The translations under genes and the position numbers were made by a program. The notes beneath the pieces were generated by a model. The model did no database searches. It saw only the letters and a list, made by a program, of their open reading frames with translations, and was not told the origin of the DNA. Of a stretch of DNA of 64,000 bases, positions 1-9,427 are shown piece after piece (position 1 is the first letter of the stretch; each line of letters opens with the position of its first letter). This DNA is from Cryomorpha sp963741985 (GTDB lineage: Bacteria; Bacteroidota; Bacteroidia; Flavobacteriales_D; Cryomorphaceae), in contig CAVUKD010000002.1 of the NCBI GenBank assembly GCA_963741985.1, positions 1,364,001 to 1,428,000 on the forward strand, read 5' to 3'.

Positions 1-658
1 TTCCAAGTGTGCTGTTCGCTTCGAGTTTTATTTGCAGCGCTGTATTTGCGAAAGTGCTTCCTCCATTTTCATGAAAATGGTATTCCGTAACGTTTAGCTT
101 GCTTCCCTTTTCGAGATGTATTACGGATCGCGGCTGACTCAAAGATTCGTCTCCGGAGTAGATATTTACCACATTGATCATTTCTGCAATCTCCGTGTTT
201 GCGCTTACGCGAATGGTCAATCCATCTTGTGGAAATGCAGTATTCAGCGCGACGAAAGGGTTGTTGCAAAAATCGATATAAGGTTCAAGGTCGGTAATAA
301 AGACCTCCGACGATTTTGAAAACAGTTCTATTTTTGAACCGGTAATTTCTTCAAAATTCGAATGCGCAGCAGAAAAATAGCCGTTTACAAAGACCATTCT
401 ATTATCAAGATTCGCCACTTCTTTGGGCAGCGTTTCCACATTGCCGGAAGGCTGCAAAGCCCAGTTCTTATTGCTGAGCTTGGCTGTACGCGTATATTTC
501 CAGTATTCCTGCTTGGTAGTCGGAAACTCCAGTTTCCCGAGCGCAGATTTCGCTTCTTCCGACCGGGTTTTAAAAGTTTCGGGTACAGGCAATCGGCTGC
601 TTTCATTGAGCGAGAGAGTCAGGGCATTCAGTTTCGTTGTATCTTCCAAAATTTCCAT
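1..658 (-). CDS. sufD: SufD, Fe-S cluster scaffold subunit (partial, runs off the window)
   Basis: The minus frame is open from an ATG at 658 to the window edge, giving about 219 residues of the N-terminal part of SufD. It carries the family-typical segment FPTTKQEYWKYT near residues 45-56 and the stretch NNPFVALNTAF near residue 133. SufD partners SufB and SufC in the SufBC2D complex, which builds iron-sulfur clusters in the cytoplasm. It starts 4 bp after the sufC stop, so the two are almost certainly co-transcribed and translationally coupled. The C-terminal half, including the conserved end of the SufB/SufD core domain, lies outside the window. Identity rests on position plus motifs seen after translating the strand by eye. 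Confidence 0.9.
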   Translation of the reverse strand, partial: MEILEDTTKLNALTLSLNESSRLPVPETFKTRSEEAKSALGKLEFPTTKQEYWKYTRTAKLSNKNWALQPSGNVETLPKEVANLDNRMVFVNGYFSAAHSNFEEITGSKIELFSKSSEVFITDLEPYIDFCNNPFVALNTAFPQDGLTIRVSANTEIAEMINVVNIYSGDESLSQPRSVIHLEKGSKLNVTEYHFHENGGSTFANTALQIKLEANSTLG

Positions 659-662
659 AGGT

Positions 663-1424
663 TCAGGCAGAGACTTCTTGATTTTCTTGTTTTATCCAGT
701 CGTAACCGATTTCTTCCAGCTTCAGCGCCAGGTCTTTTCCACCGGTTTTCACAATCTTGCCATCGTAGAGTACGTGTACAAAATCGGGAACGATATAATC
801 GAGCAAGCGTTGGTAATGCGTAACCACGATAAAAGACCGATCCGCTGAGCGCAATTGGTTAACACCATTGGCCACAATGCGCAGCGCGTCGATATCCAGT
901 CCGCTGTCGGTCTCATCGAGGATTCCGAGTTTGGGTTCGAGCATCGCCATTTGGAAAATCTCGTTTCGCTTCTTTTCACCACCCGAGAAACCTTCATTTA
1001 CGGAACGGTTGGTAAGTTTGTTGTCTAGCTCCACGAGTTTCGATTTCTCTTTCACCATGGCGAGAAATTCCTTTGCAGAAATGGGGTCTTCACCTTTGGC
1101 TTCGCGCTTCTCATTGATCGCAGCTTTCAAAAAGTTGATATTGCTCACGCCGGGTATTTCTACCGGATATTGAAAAGCGAGAAACACGCCTTCATGTGCC
1201 CGTTCGTCGGGGGCGAGTTCCAAAAGGTCTTTGCCTTCAAACTCCACTTTTCCTTCGGTTACCTCAAAGGCTTCATTTCCCGCAAGGACGGAAGCGAGCG
1301 TACTCTTCCCCGAACCATTCGGACCCATAATCGCGTGAATTTCCCCAGCTTTTACCTCCAGGTTTATTCCTTTTAATATCGCTTTGCCTTCTACGCTGGC
1401 ATGTAAATTCTGTATCTTCAGCAT
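663..1424 (-). CDS. sufC: SufC, ATPase of the Suf Fe-S assembly complex
   Basis: 253 residues, the usual SufC length. It has a Walker A GPNGSGKST near residue 35, the ABC signature SGGEKKRNE near 148, a Walker B ending LGILDETDSGLD near 165, and the H-loop VVTHYQR near 200. SufC is a soluble ABC-type ATPase that drives conformational change in the SufB-SufD scaffold; it is not a transporter. It lies between sufB (27 bp upstream) and sufD (4 bp downstream) in one minus-strand operon. The ETD in the Walker B region, in place of the ED of transporters, is typical of SufC. Confidence 0.97.
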   Translation of the reverse strand: MLKIQNLHASVEGKAILKGINLEVKAGEIHAIMGPNGSGKSTLASVLAGNEAFEVTEGKVEFEGKDLLELAPDERAHEGVFLAFQYPVEIPGVSNINFLKAAINEKREAKGEDPISAKEFLAMVKEKSKLVELDNKLTNRSVNEGFSGGEKKRNEIFQMAMLEPKLGILDETDSGLDIDALRIVANGVNQLRSADRSFIVVTHYQRLLDYIVPDFVHVLYDGKIVKTGGKDLALKLEEIGYDWIKQENQEVSA

Positions 1425-1451
1425 TCTTGATTCTTTTAAAATTCTAATCTT

Positions 1452-2897
1452 TTATCCCACACTTCCCTCGAGGGAAATGGCGAGTAGTTTTTGTGCCTCC
1501 ACGGCAAATTCCATGGGGAGTTTGTTGAGTACTTCTTTGCAATAGCCGTTCACAATCAGGCTGATCGCTTTCTCTTCGCTGATTCCGCGCTGGAGACAGT
1601 AGAAGATTTGGTCTTCACCGATTTTCGAGGTCGTGGCTTCGTGCTCCACTTTCGCAGTGCTGTTGCCCACCTCTATATATGGAAACGTGTGCGCGCCGCA
1701 TTTGTCGCCCATCAGGAGCGAGTCGCATTGCGAAAAGTTGCGTGCATTGGTTGCACTTTTGTTGATTTTCACCAGTCCGCGGTATGAGTTTTCGCTCTTG
1801 CCGGCAGAGATTCCTTTCGATATAATCGTGCTCTTGGTGTTCTTACCGATATGGATCATCTTGGTACCGGTGTCGGCTTGCTGCCGATTGTTGGTCACCG
1901 CCACCGAGTAAAACTCACCGATGGAATGATCGCCTTTGAGAATGCACGACGGATATTTCCAGGTAATGGCCGATCCTGTCTCTACCTGTGTCCAGGAAAT
2001 CTTGGCGTTTGTTTCGCAAAGACCGCGCTTGGTCACGAAATTGTAAACCCCTCCTTTACCGTTTTCATCACCCGGATACCAGTTCTGAACGGTCGAGTAT
2101 TTTATTTCGGCATCGTCGAGTGCAATGAGCTCCACCACAGCGGCGTGAAGTTGGTTTTCGTCGCGCGTCGGAGCGGTGCAGCCTTCGAGGTAGCTAACGT
2201 AACTTCCCTTATCTGCCACAACCAGCGTACGCTCAAACTGACCGGTTTGGGCCTCGTTGATACGAAAATAGGTAGAAAGCTCCATCGGGCAGCGCACCCC
2301 TTTTGGGATGTACGCAAAAGACCCATCGGTGAAAACCGCGCTATTCAAAGCCGCGTAAAAATTATCACCTTTGGGAACCACCGTACCGAGATATTTCCGC
2401 ACCAGTTCGGGATGTTTTTGCACCGCCTCGCCAAAGGAGCAGAATATGATGCCGAGCTCGCCGAGCTTTTCTTTAAAAGTGGTTGCCACCGAAACGCTGT
2501 CCATCACGATATCGACCGCAACACCGGTAAGGCGTTTTTGCTCATCGATCGAGATGCCCAGTTTCTTAAACGTGTCGAGCAATTCGGGATCTACCTCATC
2601 GAGGCTACCCAGTTTTTTCTTTGGCTGTGGAGCCGAATAGTAATAAATATCCTGAAAGTCAGGCTTTTTATAATCCACATGCGCCCATTCCGGTTCGGTC
2701 ATCGTTTGCCATTTGGCGTAAGCCTCCAGCCGATACTCGAGCAACCATTCCGGCTCGTTCTTCTTGAAAGAGATCAATCGAATGATTTCTTCATTGAGGC
2801 CGAGCGGCGCTTTGTCTGATAATATGTTCGTCGTGAAGCCGTACTTGTATTCTGTTTTGGTGACTTCCCGAAGCAATTGTTCTTCCTTACTTGCCAT
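1452..2897 (-). CDS. sufB: SufB, Fe-S cluster scaffold subunit
   Basis: 481 residues, matching full-length bacterial SufB. The segment IPKGVRCPMELSTYFRIN near 198-215, the QVETGSAITWKYPSCIL stretch near 305 and the C-terminal EHEATTSKIGEDQIFYCL near 418 are hallmarks of the family; the last includes conserved residues implicated in cluster assembly. SufB receives sulfur and iron and, with SufC and SufD, assembles clusters de novo. It is second in the operon, 28 bp after the HesB/IscA-type gene. Long open frames antisense to it (for example 1851-2819 on the plus strand) are composition shadows. Confidence 0.97.
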   Translation of the reverse strand: MASKEEQLLREVTKTEYKYGFTTNILSDKAPLGLNEEIIRLISFKKNEPEWLLEYRLEAYAKWQTMTEPEWAHVDYKKPDFQDIYYYSAPQPKKKLGSLDEVDPELLDTFKKLGISIDEQKRLTGVAVDIVMDSVSVATTFKEKLGELGIIFCSFGEAVQKHPELVRKYLGTVVPKGDNFYAALNSAVFTDGSFAYIPKGVRCPMELSTYFRINEAQTGQFERTLVVADKGSYVSYLEGCTAPTRDENQLHAAVVELIALDDAEIKYSTVQNWYPGDENGKGGVYNFVTKRGLCETNAKISWTQVETGSAITWKYPSCILKGDHSIGEFYSVAVTNNRQQADTGTKMIHIGKNTKSTIISKGISAGKSENSYRGLVKINKSATNARNFSQCDSLLMGDKCGAHTFPYIEVGNSTAKVEHEATTSKIGEDQIFYCLQRGISEEKAISLIVNGYCKEVLNKLPMEFAVEAQKLLAISLEGSVG

Positions 2898-2925
2898 GTA
2901 TTTGTTCGGCTTTTTTTAGGTTAAC

Positions 2926-3252
2926 TTATATCGAGAAACTCTCACCACATCCGCAGGTGCGGTTGGCGTTTGGGTTGATAAAGGAGAAGCCTTTTCCATT
3001 GAGGCCGCCCGAGTAATCGAGCTCGGTGCCGATGAGGTAGAGGTAGCTTTTCTTGTCGACCACGATTTTTATTCCGTTGTCTTCAAAGGACTTGTCACCC
3101 TCTTTCATTACAGTATCAAAGTCGAGTTCGTACATCAATCCGCTGCAACCGCCACCCTGCACACCCACTCTGATGAAGGCATCTTCAGTGGTCTTTTTCT
3201 CGGTTATCAGGCGCTTCACCTCGTCTCTTGCGCTGTCTTTTACTTTTATCAT
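2926..3252 (-). CDS. HesB/IscA/SufA-type iron-sulfur carrier protein
   Basis: 108 residues, the normal size of A-type carriers. Three conserved cysteines are visible: one in GGGCSGLMYEL near residue 36 and two in the C-terminal CGCGESF near 101-103. A-type carriers accept clusters from the scaffold and pass them to apo-proteins. As the first gene of the suf operon it most likely plays the SufA role, but the sequence alone cannot separate SufA from ErpA or IscA. A strong promoter lies about 75 bp upstream. Confidence 0.92.
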   Translation of the reverse strand: MIKVKDSARDEVKRLITEKKTTEDAFIRVGVQGGGCSGLMYELDFDTVMKEGDKSFEDNGIKIVVDKKSYLYLIGTELDYSGGLNGKGFSFINPNANRTCGCGESFSI

Positions 3253-3326
3253 AAATATGTTGTTATCAATCTAAAACCGGTTGAAACGCCCTTTATTTAG
3301 ATTAATTATAAATTACAAATTTAGTG

Positions 3327-3358
3327 CAAAAATACCATCTTTTAGCGATGCAACCAAA
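3327..3358 (-). promoter_or_regulatory. Bacteroidota-type promoter of the suf operon
   Basis: On the minus strand a TTTG (-33 box) is followed after exactly 20 bp by TATTTTTG, which fits the Bacteroidota primary-sigma consensus TTTG-N19-21-TAnnTTTG. It is the best-formed promoter found in the window. Transcription would begin about 70 nt before the ATG at 3252. No Fe-S regulator site was recognised. Confidence 0.75.
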
Positions 3359-3656
3359 CATTTGGATTGTGTATTTGGAATGCGATATAGATAGGATTTA
3401 TGAGGGTGGGGTGGCTGAGCGCCGGATCCTCACTCAGAACTTGGTATTTCTTTGGCACTTTTGAGTGTTAATGACATGTTACTGCATTTTCAATGCAGGA
3501 GGGGATCGCAATAAATAACGATGTAGTTTTGCACATATCTTTAAAAGTTCTATTTTTCGGGCTTTGAGACGCTGTGTTCCATAAAGCCATTTATGGAAAT
3601 AGCCATTTGCACGGCTGCTAATATATAATTACAAGTATCCTTTTAAAATAATTGCG
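3359..3656. other. Intergenic region between the suf operon and the FG-GAP gene
   Basis: No coding frame or RNA gene was recognised. A TAGTTTTG at 3524-3531 fits the -7 consensus for the plus-strand gene at 3657 but lacks a clear -33 partner, so it is only a weak promoter candidate. Confidence 0.4.
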
Positions 3657-6600
3657 ATGAAAGCCCACATAATCCTATTACCTTTTATACTCCTTACTAC
3701 ATGGGCACATGCTCAGTTTGGACCGCAGATTGAGATTTCCAAATCTACGGCTTCACCAGTTGACGCCAAGACAATAGATATGGATGGTGATGGAGATCTG
3801 GACGTGTTTTTAACATCCGAAGATGATGATAAAATAGCTTGGTTTGAAAATCTTGGTAATGGTAATTTTAGCACCCTTCAAATTATTTCTATCTCGGGTG
3901 GACACCCGATTCTATCTGATGTCGCTGACTTTGATGGTGATGGTGATCTGGATGTGGTCACGGCTTTCTACTATGATAAAATCTCTTGGTACAAGAATGA
4001 AGGGGATGGTAGTTTTGGTGCCGAGCAAATTATTGCGAATCCTGATCACCCGAAATATTTATACATTTCTGACATAGATGGCGATGGCGATCCGGATTTG
4101 CTCTCCACATCAACTCATGATAACTATTATTCCAATGGTAGTAAAATATCGTGGTATGAAAATAATGGAAATGGATTTGGCGCGGAACAGATTATTTCTA
4201 CGGATGTCAGAGGTCAGACGTCCTTGTTTGCGGCTGATTTGGATGGGGATGGCGATAACGACGTGCTTTCTGCGTCAGAATATCAAGGTAAAATAGCCTG
4301 GTATGAAAATATTGGTAATGGTAGTTTTAGTAGTCAACAAGTTCTTACTACTTGTTGGGATGATGCGCATATGGTGTGTGCAGCAGATATGGATGGTGAT
4401 GGAGATTTGGATGTGGTTGCCTCAGGTGAAGATTATTACATTGTGTGGTACGAAAATATTGGCAACGGCATATTTGAAGCACCCGAACCAATTTTGGACA
4501 ATGCGACTGGGACGGAAAAGTTATTTACAAGTGACCTTGACGGAGACGGAGATCTTGATGTGCTCGCTAGTAACCAATTTAATACAAAAATGGTATGGTC
4601 TGAGAATTTGGGAAGTGGGAATTTTGGTGCGAAACAAATAATTGACGATTCTTATACATACTCAACCATGGTTTCAGGAGATATGGATGGAGACGGGGAT
4701 ATGGATATTCTTGCAACAGATCGCGATGCTTCTCAGGTTGTTTGGTATGAAAATTCCGGCACAGGAACTTTTGGCTCCGCCACTGAATTAAGCGCTAGCG
4801 TTGTGAGCCCTAATTTCATCCATCCGGACGATTTGGATGGTGATGGCGATATAGATATTCTTGTGGCTACTTGGGGTGCTACGAATATGAGTTGGTACGA
4901 AAATGATGGTGAGGGTAACTTTGGAGATCAACGAATAATATCTACCAATGCCGGTATGGCAAATTGCGTTTATACTGCTGATTTGGACGGAGACGGGGAT
5001 CGAGATGTGATATCTGCCTCCATGGATCCGGGTAAAATCGCGTGGTATGAAAATTTGGGTAATGGCAACTTTGGTGCTCAACAGGTTATTTCAACTTTAG
5101 TTATGTCTCCTTATTCTGTTTATGCTGGAGATTTGGATGGTGATGGCGATATGGATTTACTTTCAGCATCTTTAGTGGACGACAAAATAGCATGGTATGA
5201 AAATTTGGGTGATGGTGTTTTTAATACCCAACATCTCATTTCTGTGTTTGAAGATGGGGCTCATTCAGTTTGTGCTACCGATATAGATGGAGACGGAGAC
5301 TTAGACGTACTCGTAGGTTCAGTATATGGTGGTAGCGGGGGAGAAATAGTAACTTGGTATGCAAATGATGGCAATGCTAATTTTGGGAATAAACATACCA
5401 TTATTGCGGATTGGGCTCGGGCAGAAGCCGTGTATCCTGCCGATTTGGATGGTGATGGTGATATAGACGTTTTGTCGGGCTTAAGAGGAAATTCAGGGTA
5501 TTCCGACAGAATCGTTTGGAACCAAAATTTGGGCAACGGTGATTTTGGTGACCAACAAATAATCACGACCGATATTGAGTCCCCATCGCAGGTATATGCG
5601 GCCGATTTAGATAATGATGGTGATCTCGATCTGCTTTCCTCTTCAATATCGGATTACAAAATAGCTTGGTATGAAAATTTTGGTGATGGCACATTTGGCC
5701 CCCAACAAATTCTTAGTAGCGATGCAGCTTTCGCAACAGCAGTTTCTGCCGCCGATTTAGATGGTGATGGTGATCTCGATGTTCTTTCGGCTTCGGTAAA
5801 TAATGCTAAAATCGAATGGTATCAGAATTACTTTTATCACCCAGTGCAAATCAGAGGTAGAGTTTTTTATGACATCAATCAAAATGGAGTGAATGATTCT
5901 ACAGATATTGGATTCACCCAAGTCGGTATTTATTCAATTCCTCAAAGTGATTTTACTTTTACGTACTCCAATGGAAACTACTTTATGAATCTTTCTGCGA
6001 CAGTGGGAACCTATCAGATTGTGCCGGAAAGTCTGTTTCTTTGGGATCTCGTTACAGATTCTTTGAGTTACACAATTTCGATTGATTCGAATTTTACGTA
6101 CATCGATAGCGTTGATTTTGGGTATTATCCTGCTGCTATTGTGACAGAAATTCAACCCGATTTAACAGGCGGTTTCCCAAGATGCAGTAACATTATCAAT
6201 TATTGGATAAGTATAGAAAATCAGGGAACGTCCTTGCCTGCTGGGATTTTAGAACTGCAATTAGACGATTCAGTTTCGTATGTTTCTTCTGGAGTCGAGC
6301 CAGATTCTATAGTAGGGCAGAATATTTATTGGCGTTTCGATACGCTCTATTATTACTCATCGACAGCTATAAACCTGCAAGTACAAATGCCCGATCTAAA
6401 CAGTATGGGCGATACTCTATGTTCTATTCTTAGCGTTTACGAACGGGATGATGCGAATACTACTATTTATGAAAATTCCGATACACTCAATCAGATTCTA
6501 ACATGCGCATATGATCCCAATGATAAAAGCGTCAATCCAATAGGAATCGGCGCGGAAGGCTATATTGCACAAGATCAGGAATTGGAATATTTAATTCGAT

Positions 6601-7415
6601 TTCAGAATACGGGAAACGACACTGCCTATAGCGTCACCATTAAAGACCAGCTGGATAGTGATTTGAATAAGATTACTATAAACCCGATTGCCAGCAGCCA
6701 TCCTATGCAGATACACGTAAAGCAAAATGGGGAAATTGAATTTAAGTTTGAGAACATAATGTTGCCTGATAGCAACGTCGACTTTTTAGGTAGTCAAGGA
6801 TATTTAAAGTTTCGCGTTCACCCAAAAACAGACCTTTTACCAAATACTCCGATCACCAATACCGCCAGGATCTATTTTGATCAAAACCCTCCAATATTCA
6901 CTAATTCAGTGTTGAACACAATTGAATGTTACAATATCCCTCAGCCGGTCATAACATATTTTTCGCCTTACTTGAATGCAGGAGTATCAGGCGAGTATTC
7001 CTATCAATGGTATTACAATGGAACAGAAATTCCCGGTGCAATAGGGGATACGTTATCACCTTTTGGGAATGGGGATTATTCCGTAGTAATTACGGACATA
7101 TACAATTGCACCAAAGAATCTGAAGCATACACCTATCTATATGTAGGAATCGAGGAGATAGCAAGATTGAATCCTGTCGTTTTCCCGAATCCGTTCAACG
7201 AATCCACTTCTATTTTATTCAGTGAAAACCTCAATGGCGACTATGATTTATTGGTATTTAATATTCTTGGACAGCAGGTTTATCGTTTAAATAAAATTGA
7301 AGGCAATGAGATAATTCTTTTTAAAAGGGAATTAGGCAGCGGAATATTTCTCAGCTATATTGTAAATAACCGCACCGGGGAGAAAATATATGTTGAAAAA
7401 TTAGTGGTGATGTAG
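3657..7415 (+). CDS. Secreted FG-GAP/VCBS repeat protein with T9SS sorting domain
   Basis: 1252 residues. An N-terminal signal peptide ends near AHAQF (about residue 20). About 14 repeats of roughly 50 residues follow to about residue 730; each has a calcium-binding-like D-x-DGDGD-x-D loop and a following WYEN-type strand. Together they probably fold as one or two beta-propellers of the FG-GAP type. After these come an SdrD-B-like segment (GRVFYDINQNGVND, about 738), a DUF11/DUF7619-like segment beginning CAYDPNDKSVNP (about 955), an Ig/PKD-like segment and a T9SS type A CTD starting near VFPNPFNES (about 1176). The protein is probably exported through the Sec and type IX systems and anchored or released at the surface. 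Its ligand is unknown. No operon partner. Confidence 0.9.
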   Translation: MKAHIILLPFILLTTWAHAQFGPQIEISKSTASPVDAKTIDMDGDGDLDVFLTSEDDDKIAWFENLGNGNFSTLQIISISGGHPILSDVADFDGDGDLDVVTAFYYDKISWYKNEGDGSFGAEQIIANPDHPKYLYISDIDGDGDPDLLSTSTHDNYYSNGSKISWYENNGNGFGAEQIISTDVRGQTSLFAADLDGDGDNDVLSASEYQGKIAWYENIGNGSFSSQQVLTTCWDDAHMVCAADMDGDGDLDVVASGEDYYIVWYENIGNGIFEAPEPILDNATGTEKLFTSDLDGDGDLDVLASNQFNTKMVWSENLGSGNFGAKQIIDDSYTYSTMVSGDMDGDGDMDILATDRDASQVVWYENSGTGTFGSATELSASVVSPNFIHPDDLDGDGDIDILVATWGATNMSWYENDGEGNFGDQRIISTNAGMANCVYTADLDGDGDRDVISASMDPGKIAWYENLGNGNFGAQQVISTLVMSPYSVYAGDLDGDGDMDLLSASLVDDKIAWYENLGDGVFNTQHLISVFEDGAHSVCATDIDGDGDLDVLVGSVYGGSGGEIVTWYANDGNANFGNKHTIIADWARAEAVYPADLDGDGDIDVLSGLRGNSGYSDRIVWNQNLGNGDFGDQQIITTDIESPSQVYAADLDNDGDLDLLSSSISDYKIAWYENFGDGTFGPQQILSSDAAFATAVSAADLDGDGDLDVLSASVNNAKIEWYQNYFYHPVQIRGRVFYDINQNGVNDSTDIGFTQVGIYSIPQSDFTFTYSNGNYFMNLSATVGTYQIVPESLFLWDLVTDSLSYTISIDSNFTYIDSVDFGYYPAAIVTEIQPDLTGGFPRCSNIINYWISIENQGTSLPAGILELQLDDSVSYVSSGVEPDSIVGQNIYWRFDTLYYYSSTAINLQVQMPDLNSMGDTLCSILSVYERDDANTTIYENSDTLNQILTCAYDPNDKSVNPIGIGAEGYIAQDQELEYLIRFQNTGNDTAYSVTIKDQLDSDLNKITINPIASSHPMQIHVKQNGEIEFKFENIMLPDSNVDFLGSQGYLKFRVHPKTDLLPNTPITNTARIYFDQNPPIFTNSVLNTIECYNIPQPVITYFSPYLNAGVSGEYSYQWYYNGTEIPGAIGDTLSPFGNGDYSVVITDIYNCTKESEAYTYLYVGIEEIARLNPVVFPNPFNESTSILFSENLNGDYDLLVFNILGQQVYRLNKIEGNEIILFKRELGSGIFLSYIVNNRTGEKIYVEKLVVM

Positions 7416-7533
7416 GAATGTGCAGATTCTACAGTTGGAATATTCTTGGACCTGGCTTCTCCACTCCACCGGGTATTTACTCATCATCCCCTTTCGGGAA
7501 AAACCCCCATACCACCATCCCCATCCAAACCAC

Positions 7534-7541
7534 TATCTTTG
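7534..7541 (+). promoter_or_regulatory. -7 promoter box of thiL
   Basis: TATCTTTG matches TAnnTTTG and lies 20 bp before the thiL ATG, so the leader would be very short (about 15 nt). No TTTG is seen at -33. Confidence 0.5.
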
Positions 7542-7561
7542 CCCTCTAATTCACCGAAAAA

Positions 7562-8596
7562 ATGGAACGAACCGAACTCGAAGAACTAGGCGAATTTGGC
7601 CTGATAAAGCACCTTTCCGAACATATTAAAACCCAAAATCCATCCACAGTATTAGGCGTGGGCGATGATGCTGCCGTGATCGACAATGGCGATACCTACA
7701 CCCTCATCACCACCGATATGCTGATGGAAGGCGTGCATTTCGACCTTTCGTACATGCCCTTAAAACACTTAGGATACAAGGCTGCAATCGTCAACTTTTC
7801 GGATATATACGCCATGAACGGCCGGCCAACGCACATGGTCGTTTCACTCGGATTGAGCAATCGCTTTTCGCTCGAAGCGATCGAAGAATTGTATTCAGGT
7901 ATTCTGCGTGCCGCCGAAGTTTTCAATGTAGATATTGTGGGCGGCGATACGGTGAGCAGCAAGAGCGGACTGGTTCTCAACATTGCAGTACACGGCGAAG
8001 TGGCCAAAGACAAAATAACCTACCGCAGCGGTGCAAAAGACAAAGACTTATTAGTCGTAACCGGTGATCTCGGTGCTGCCTATATGGGCTTGCAAGTGCT
8101 GGAGCGCGAAAAGGCGGTTTATCAGGCAGCTCCCGGCGTTCAACCTGATCTGGAAGGCTACGACTACATCCTGGAGCGCCAGCTAAAACCGGAAGCCCGT
8201 AAAGATATTATCACCCTGCTCGACCAGCTTGGCGTGGTGCCAACTTCCATGATCGATATCAGCGACGGACTGGCTTCTGAAGTGCTTCACCTCAGCGACC
8301 GCAGCAAAATGGGAGCGGTGATTTACGAAGACAAACTTCCAATCGATCCAACAGTCGTAACCACCGCCGAACAGTTTAATCTCGATCCGACATTGTGTGC
8401 ACTCAGCGGCGGCGAGGATTACGAACTCCTGTTTTCAATAAAACAATCCGACTACGAAAAGCTCAAAGGCAATCCGCACTTTACATTTATCGGCCATTTC
8501 GAAGAAGGCGCGGCTGTGCAGATGGTGGCGCGTGATGGTTCGTCGCATCCGGTTACGGCGCAAGGGTGGGATGCTTTTTTGAAGAAAGCGGAGTAG
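7562..8596 (+). CDS. thiL: ThiL, thiamine-monophosphate kinase
   Basis: 344 residues, full length. ThiL phosphorylates thiamine monophosphate to thiamine diphosphate with ATP. Family motifs are in order: GVGDDAAVID near residue 38, TTDMLMEGVHF near 55, NFSDIYAMNG near 80, VGGDTVSS near 128, MIDISDGLASE near 230 and LSGGEDYELLFS near 280. They cover the ATP and Mg binding aspartates. No other thiamine genes are adjacent. The last ~190 bp are repeated at 9652 and 10327, making the 3' end of this intact gene the left border of an accessory island. No TPP riboswitch was seen in front of it. Confidence 0.95.
   Translation: MERTELEELGEFGLIKHLSEHIKTQNPSTVLGVGDDAAVIDNGDTYTLITTDMLMEGVHFDLSYMPLKHLGYKAAIVNFSDIYAMNGRPTHMVVSLGLSNRFSLEAIEELYSGILRAAEVFNVDIVGGDTVSSKSGLVLNIAVHGEVAKDKITYRSGAKDKDLLVVTGDLGAAYMGLQVLEREKAVYQAAPGVQPDLEGYDYILERQLKPEARKDIITLLDQLGVVPTSMIDISDGLASEVLHLSDRSKMGAVIYEDKLPIDPTVVTTAEQFNLDPTLCALSGGEDYELLFSIKQSDYEKLKGNPHFTFIGHFEEGAAVQMVARDGSSHPVTAQGWDAFLKKAE
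8407..8596 (+). repeat. thiL 3'-end repeat, copy A1 (native)
   Basis: The segment from GGCGGCGAGG to the thiL stop is the native copy of a ~190 bp direct repeat also found at 9652-9841 and 10327-10516. Compared with the native copy, A2 has nine base differences that are all synonymous up to the last few codons. A3 has only one, shared with A2. Confidence 0.9.
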
Positions 8597-8691
8597 TCTC
8601 GAGTCACGAGTCTCAAGAGGGGAGAGAGTGGTCTCGAACTGTTGGAGACCGAAGTAGATAGATATAACCGAGCAGGTGACCAATTAAATTT

Positions 8692-8940
8692 CTATTCATT
8701 CAGAAACTTATTTCTAAACGCTGAAATAACATCTCCGTGTTGCCTTCCTTCACCCTTATCAAGTTGCTCTATCCCAAGACGAATTGCATCTTGTTGTTCC
8801 GTTGATAAATACTTCCAATCGTCCGTCCCATTTCTACTATTGATGAAGTTGAGTAGTACTCCATACGCCTCTTCTAATTGGTTTTCATTCAGTAATTCCA
8901 ATTTTCTAAAAAGGTATATTTTTATCTGATCTGGGTTCAT
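8692..8940 (-). CDS. Small protein resembling a type II antitoxin (orphan)
   Basis: 82 residues from the ATG at 8940; an upstream TTG at 8949 is less likely. The C-terminal half reads like antitoxin tails, with LSTEQQDAIRLGIEQLDKGE followed by a polar helix. This layout is common in Bacteroidota antitoxins of RelE/ParE-type modules. No toxin gene follows: only ~95 bp separate it from the thiL stop, and they contain inverted GTCTC/GAGAC repeats. It may therefore be an orphan whose toxin was lost. The function is a guess from size, tail pattern and the neighbouring vapBC-like pair. Confidence 0.5.
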   Translation of the reverse strand: MNPDQIKIYLFRKLELLNENQLEEAYGVLLNFINSRNGTDDWKYLSTEQQDAIRLGIEQLDKGEGRQHGDVISAFRNKFLNE

Positions 8941-8941
8941 A

Positions 8942-9055
8942 ATCAACAAAGGCGTAAAAAGAGAGAATAAGGTAGTTGAATACGGATTTGAAATTACGCA
9001 GCGTTACAACTATCTCACTGCTGACGGAAGTAAATGGCGCGGAGATATTGCCTAA
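8942..9055 (+). pseudogene. C-terminal remnant of an unidentified gene
   Basis: The plus frame between the two toxin-antitoxin genes is open for about 37 codons to a TAA at 9053-9055. It reads as plausible protein, including KVVEYGFEITQRYNYLTADG. There is no usable start and the upstream part runs antisense into the neighbouring gene, so this looks like the tail of a gene truncated by rearrangement. The family is not recognised. Confidence 0.35.
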
Positions 9056-9061
9056 CTCTTT

Positions 9062-9427
9062 TTAGATTTCAATTAAGATTAAATCCATATTCTCTATTTT
9101 AGAAAACCCCTTATCCGCAGTAATTAAAGGAATTCCGTAAACTAAAGATGTCGCAGCGAGAATGGCATCCGGCAATTTTATAGAATAATTTCTTCGTAAC
9201 TGAATGGTTTGTTCTTTTATTTTATCATTCCACTCAATTAAAAAGCAATCGCTTATAAGTTGTTTCAATTTGGTTTCTTGGGATTTGGTAATTCCATTAA
9301 AACCCAAAAGTTCTACTTCCGAAATAAAAGAGATACCAAAATTATACACTAAGAATGGCTCTGTTATCTTATTTCCTTCGTGGACATAAATTAAAAAATT
9401 TGTGTCGGCTATAAAATCAATCTTCAT
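9062..9427 (-). CDS. PIN-domain ribonuclease toxin (VapC-like)
   Basis: 121 residues, a typical VapC length. The acidic PIN residues are visible: Asp8 in FIADTNFLIY, Glu in SEVELLGF near 38, Asp in KLPDAILAATSL near 90 and Asp in LITADKGF near 105. VapC-type toxins are Mg-dependent endoribonucleases held inactive by a co-encoded antitoxin. The antitoxin gene directly upstream overlaps this one by 11 bp, the classic coupled layout. Which RNA it cuts cannot be told from sequence. Other PIN proteins exist, but the size and partner favour a toxin. Confidence 0.88.
   Translation of the reverse strand: MKIDFIADTNFLIYVHEGNKITEPFLVYNFGISFISEVELLGFNGITKSQETKLKQLISDCFLIEWNDKIKEQTIQLRRNYSIKLPDAILAATSLVYGIPLITADKGFSKIENMDLILIEI

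Noticed and set aside
1851..2819. 322-codon plus-strand frame antisense to sufB
   Set aside because: It lies wholly opposite the conserved sufB gene and its product has no domain-like pattern; it is a shadow frame.
7416..7561. TPP riboswitch upstream of thiL
   Set aside because: The thi-box core (CTGAGA ... ACCTGATC) is absent and the apparent leader is only about 15 nt.
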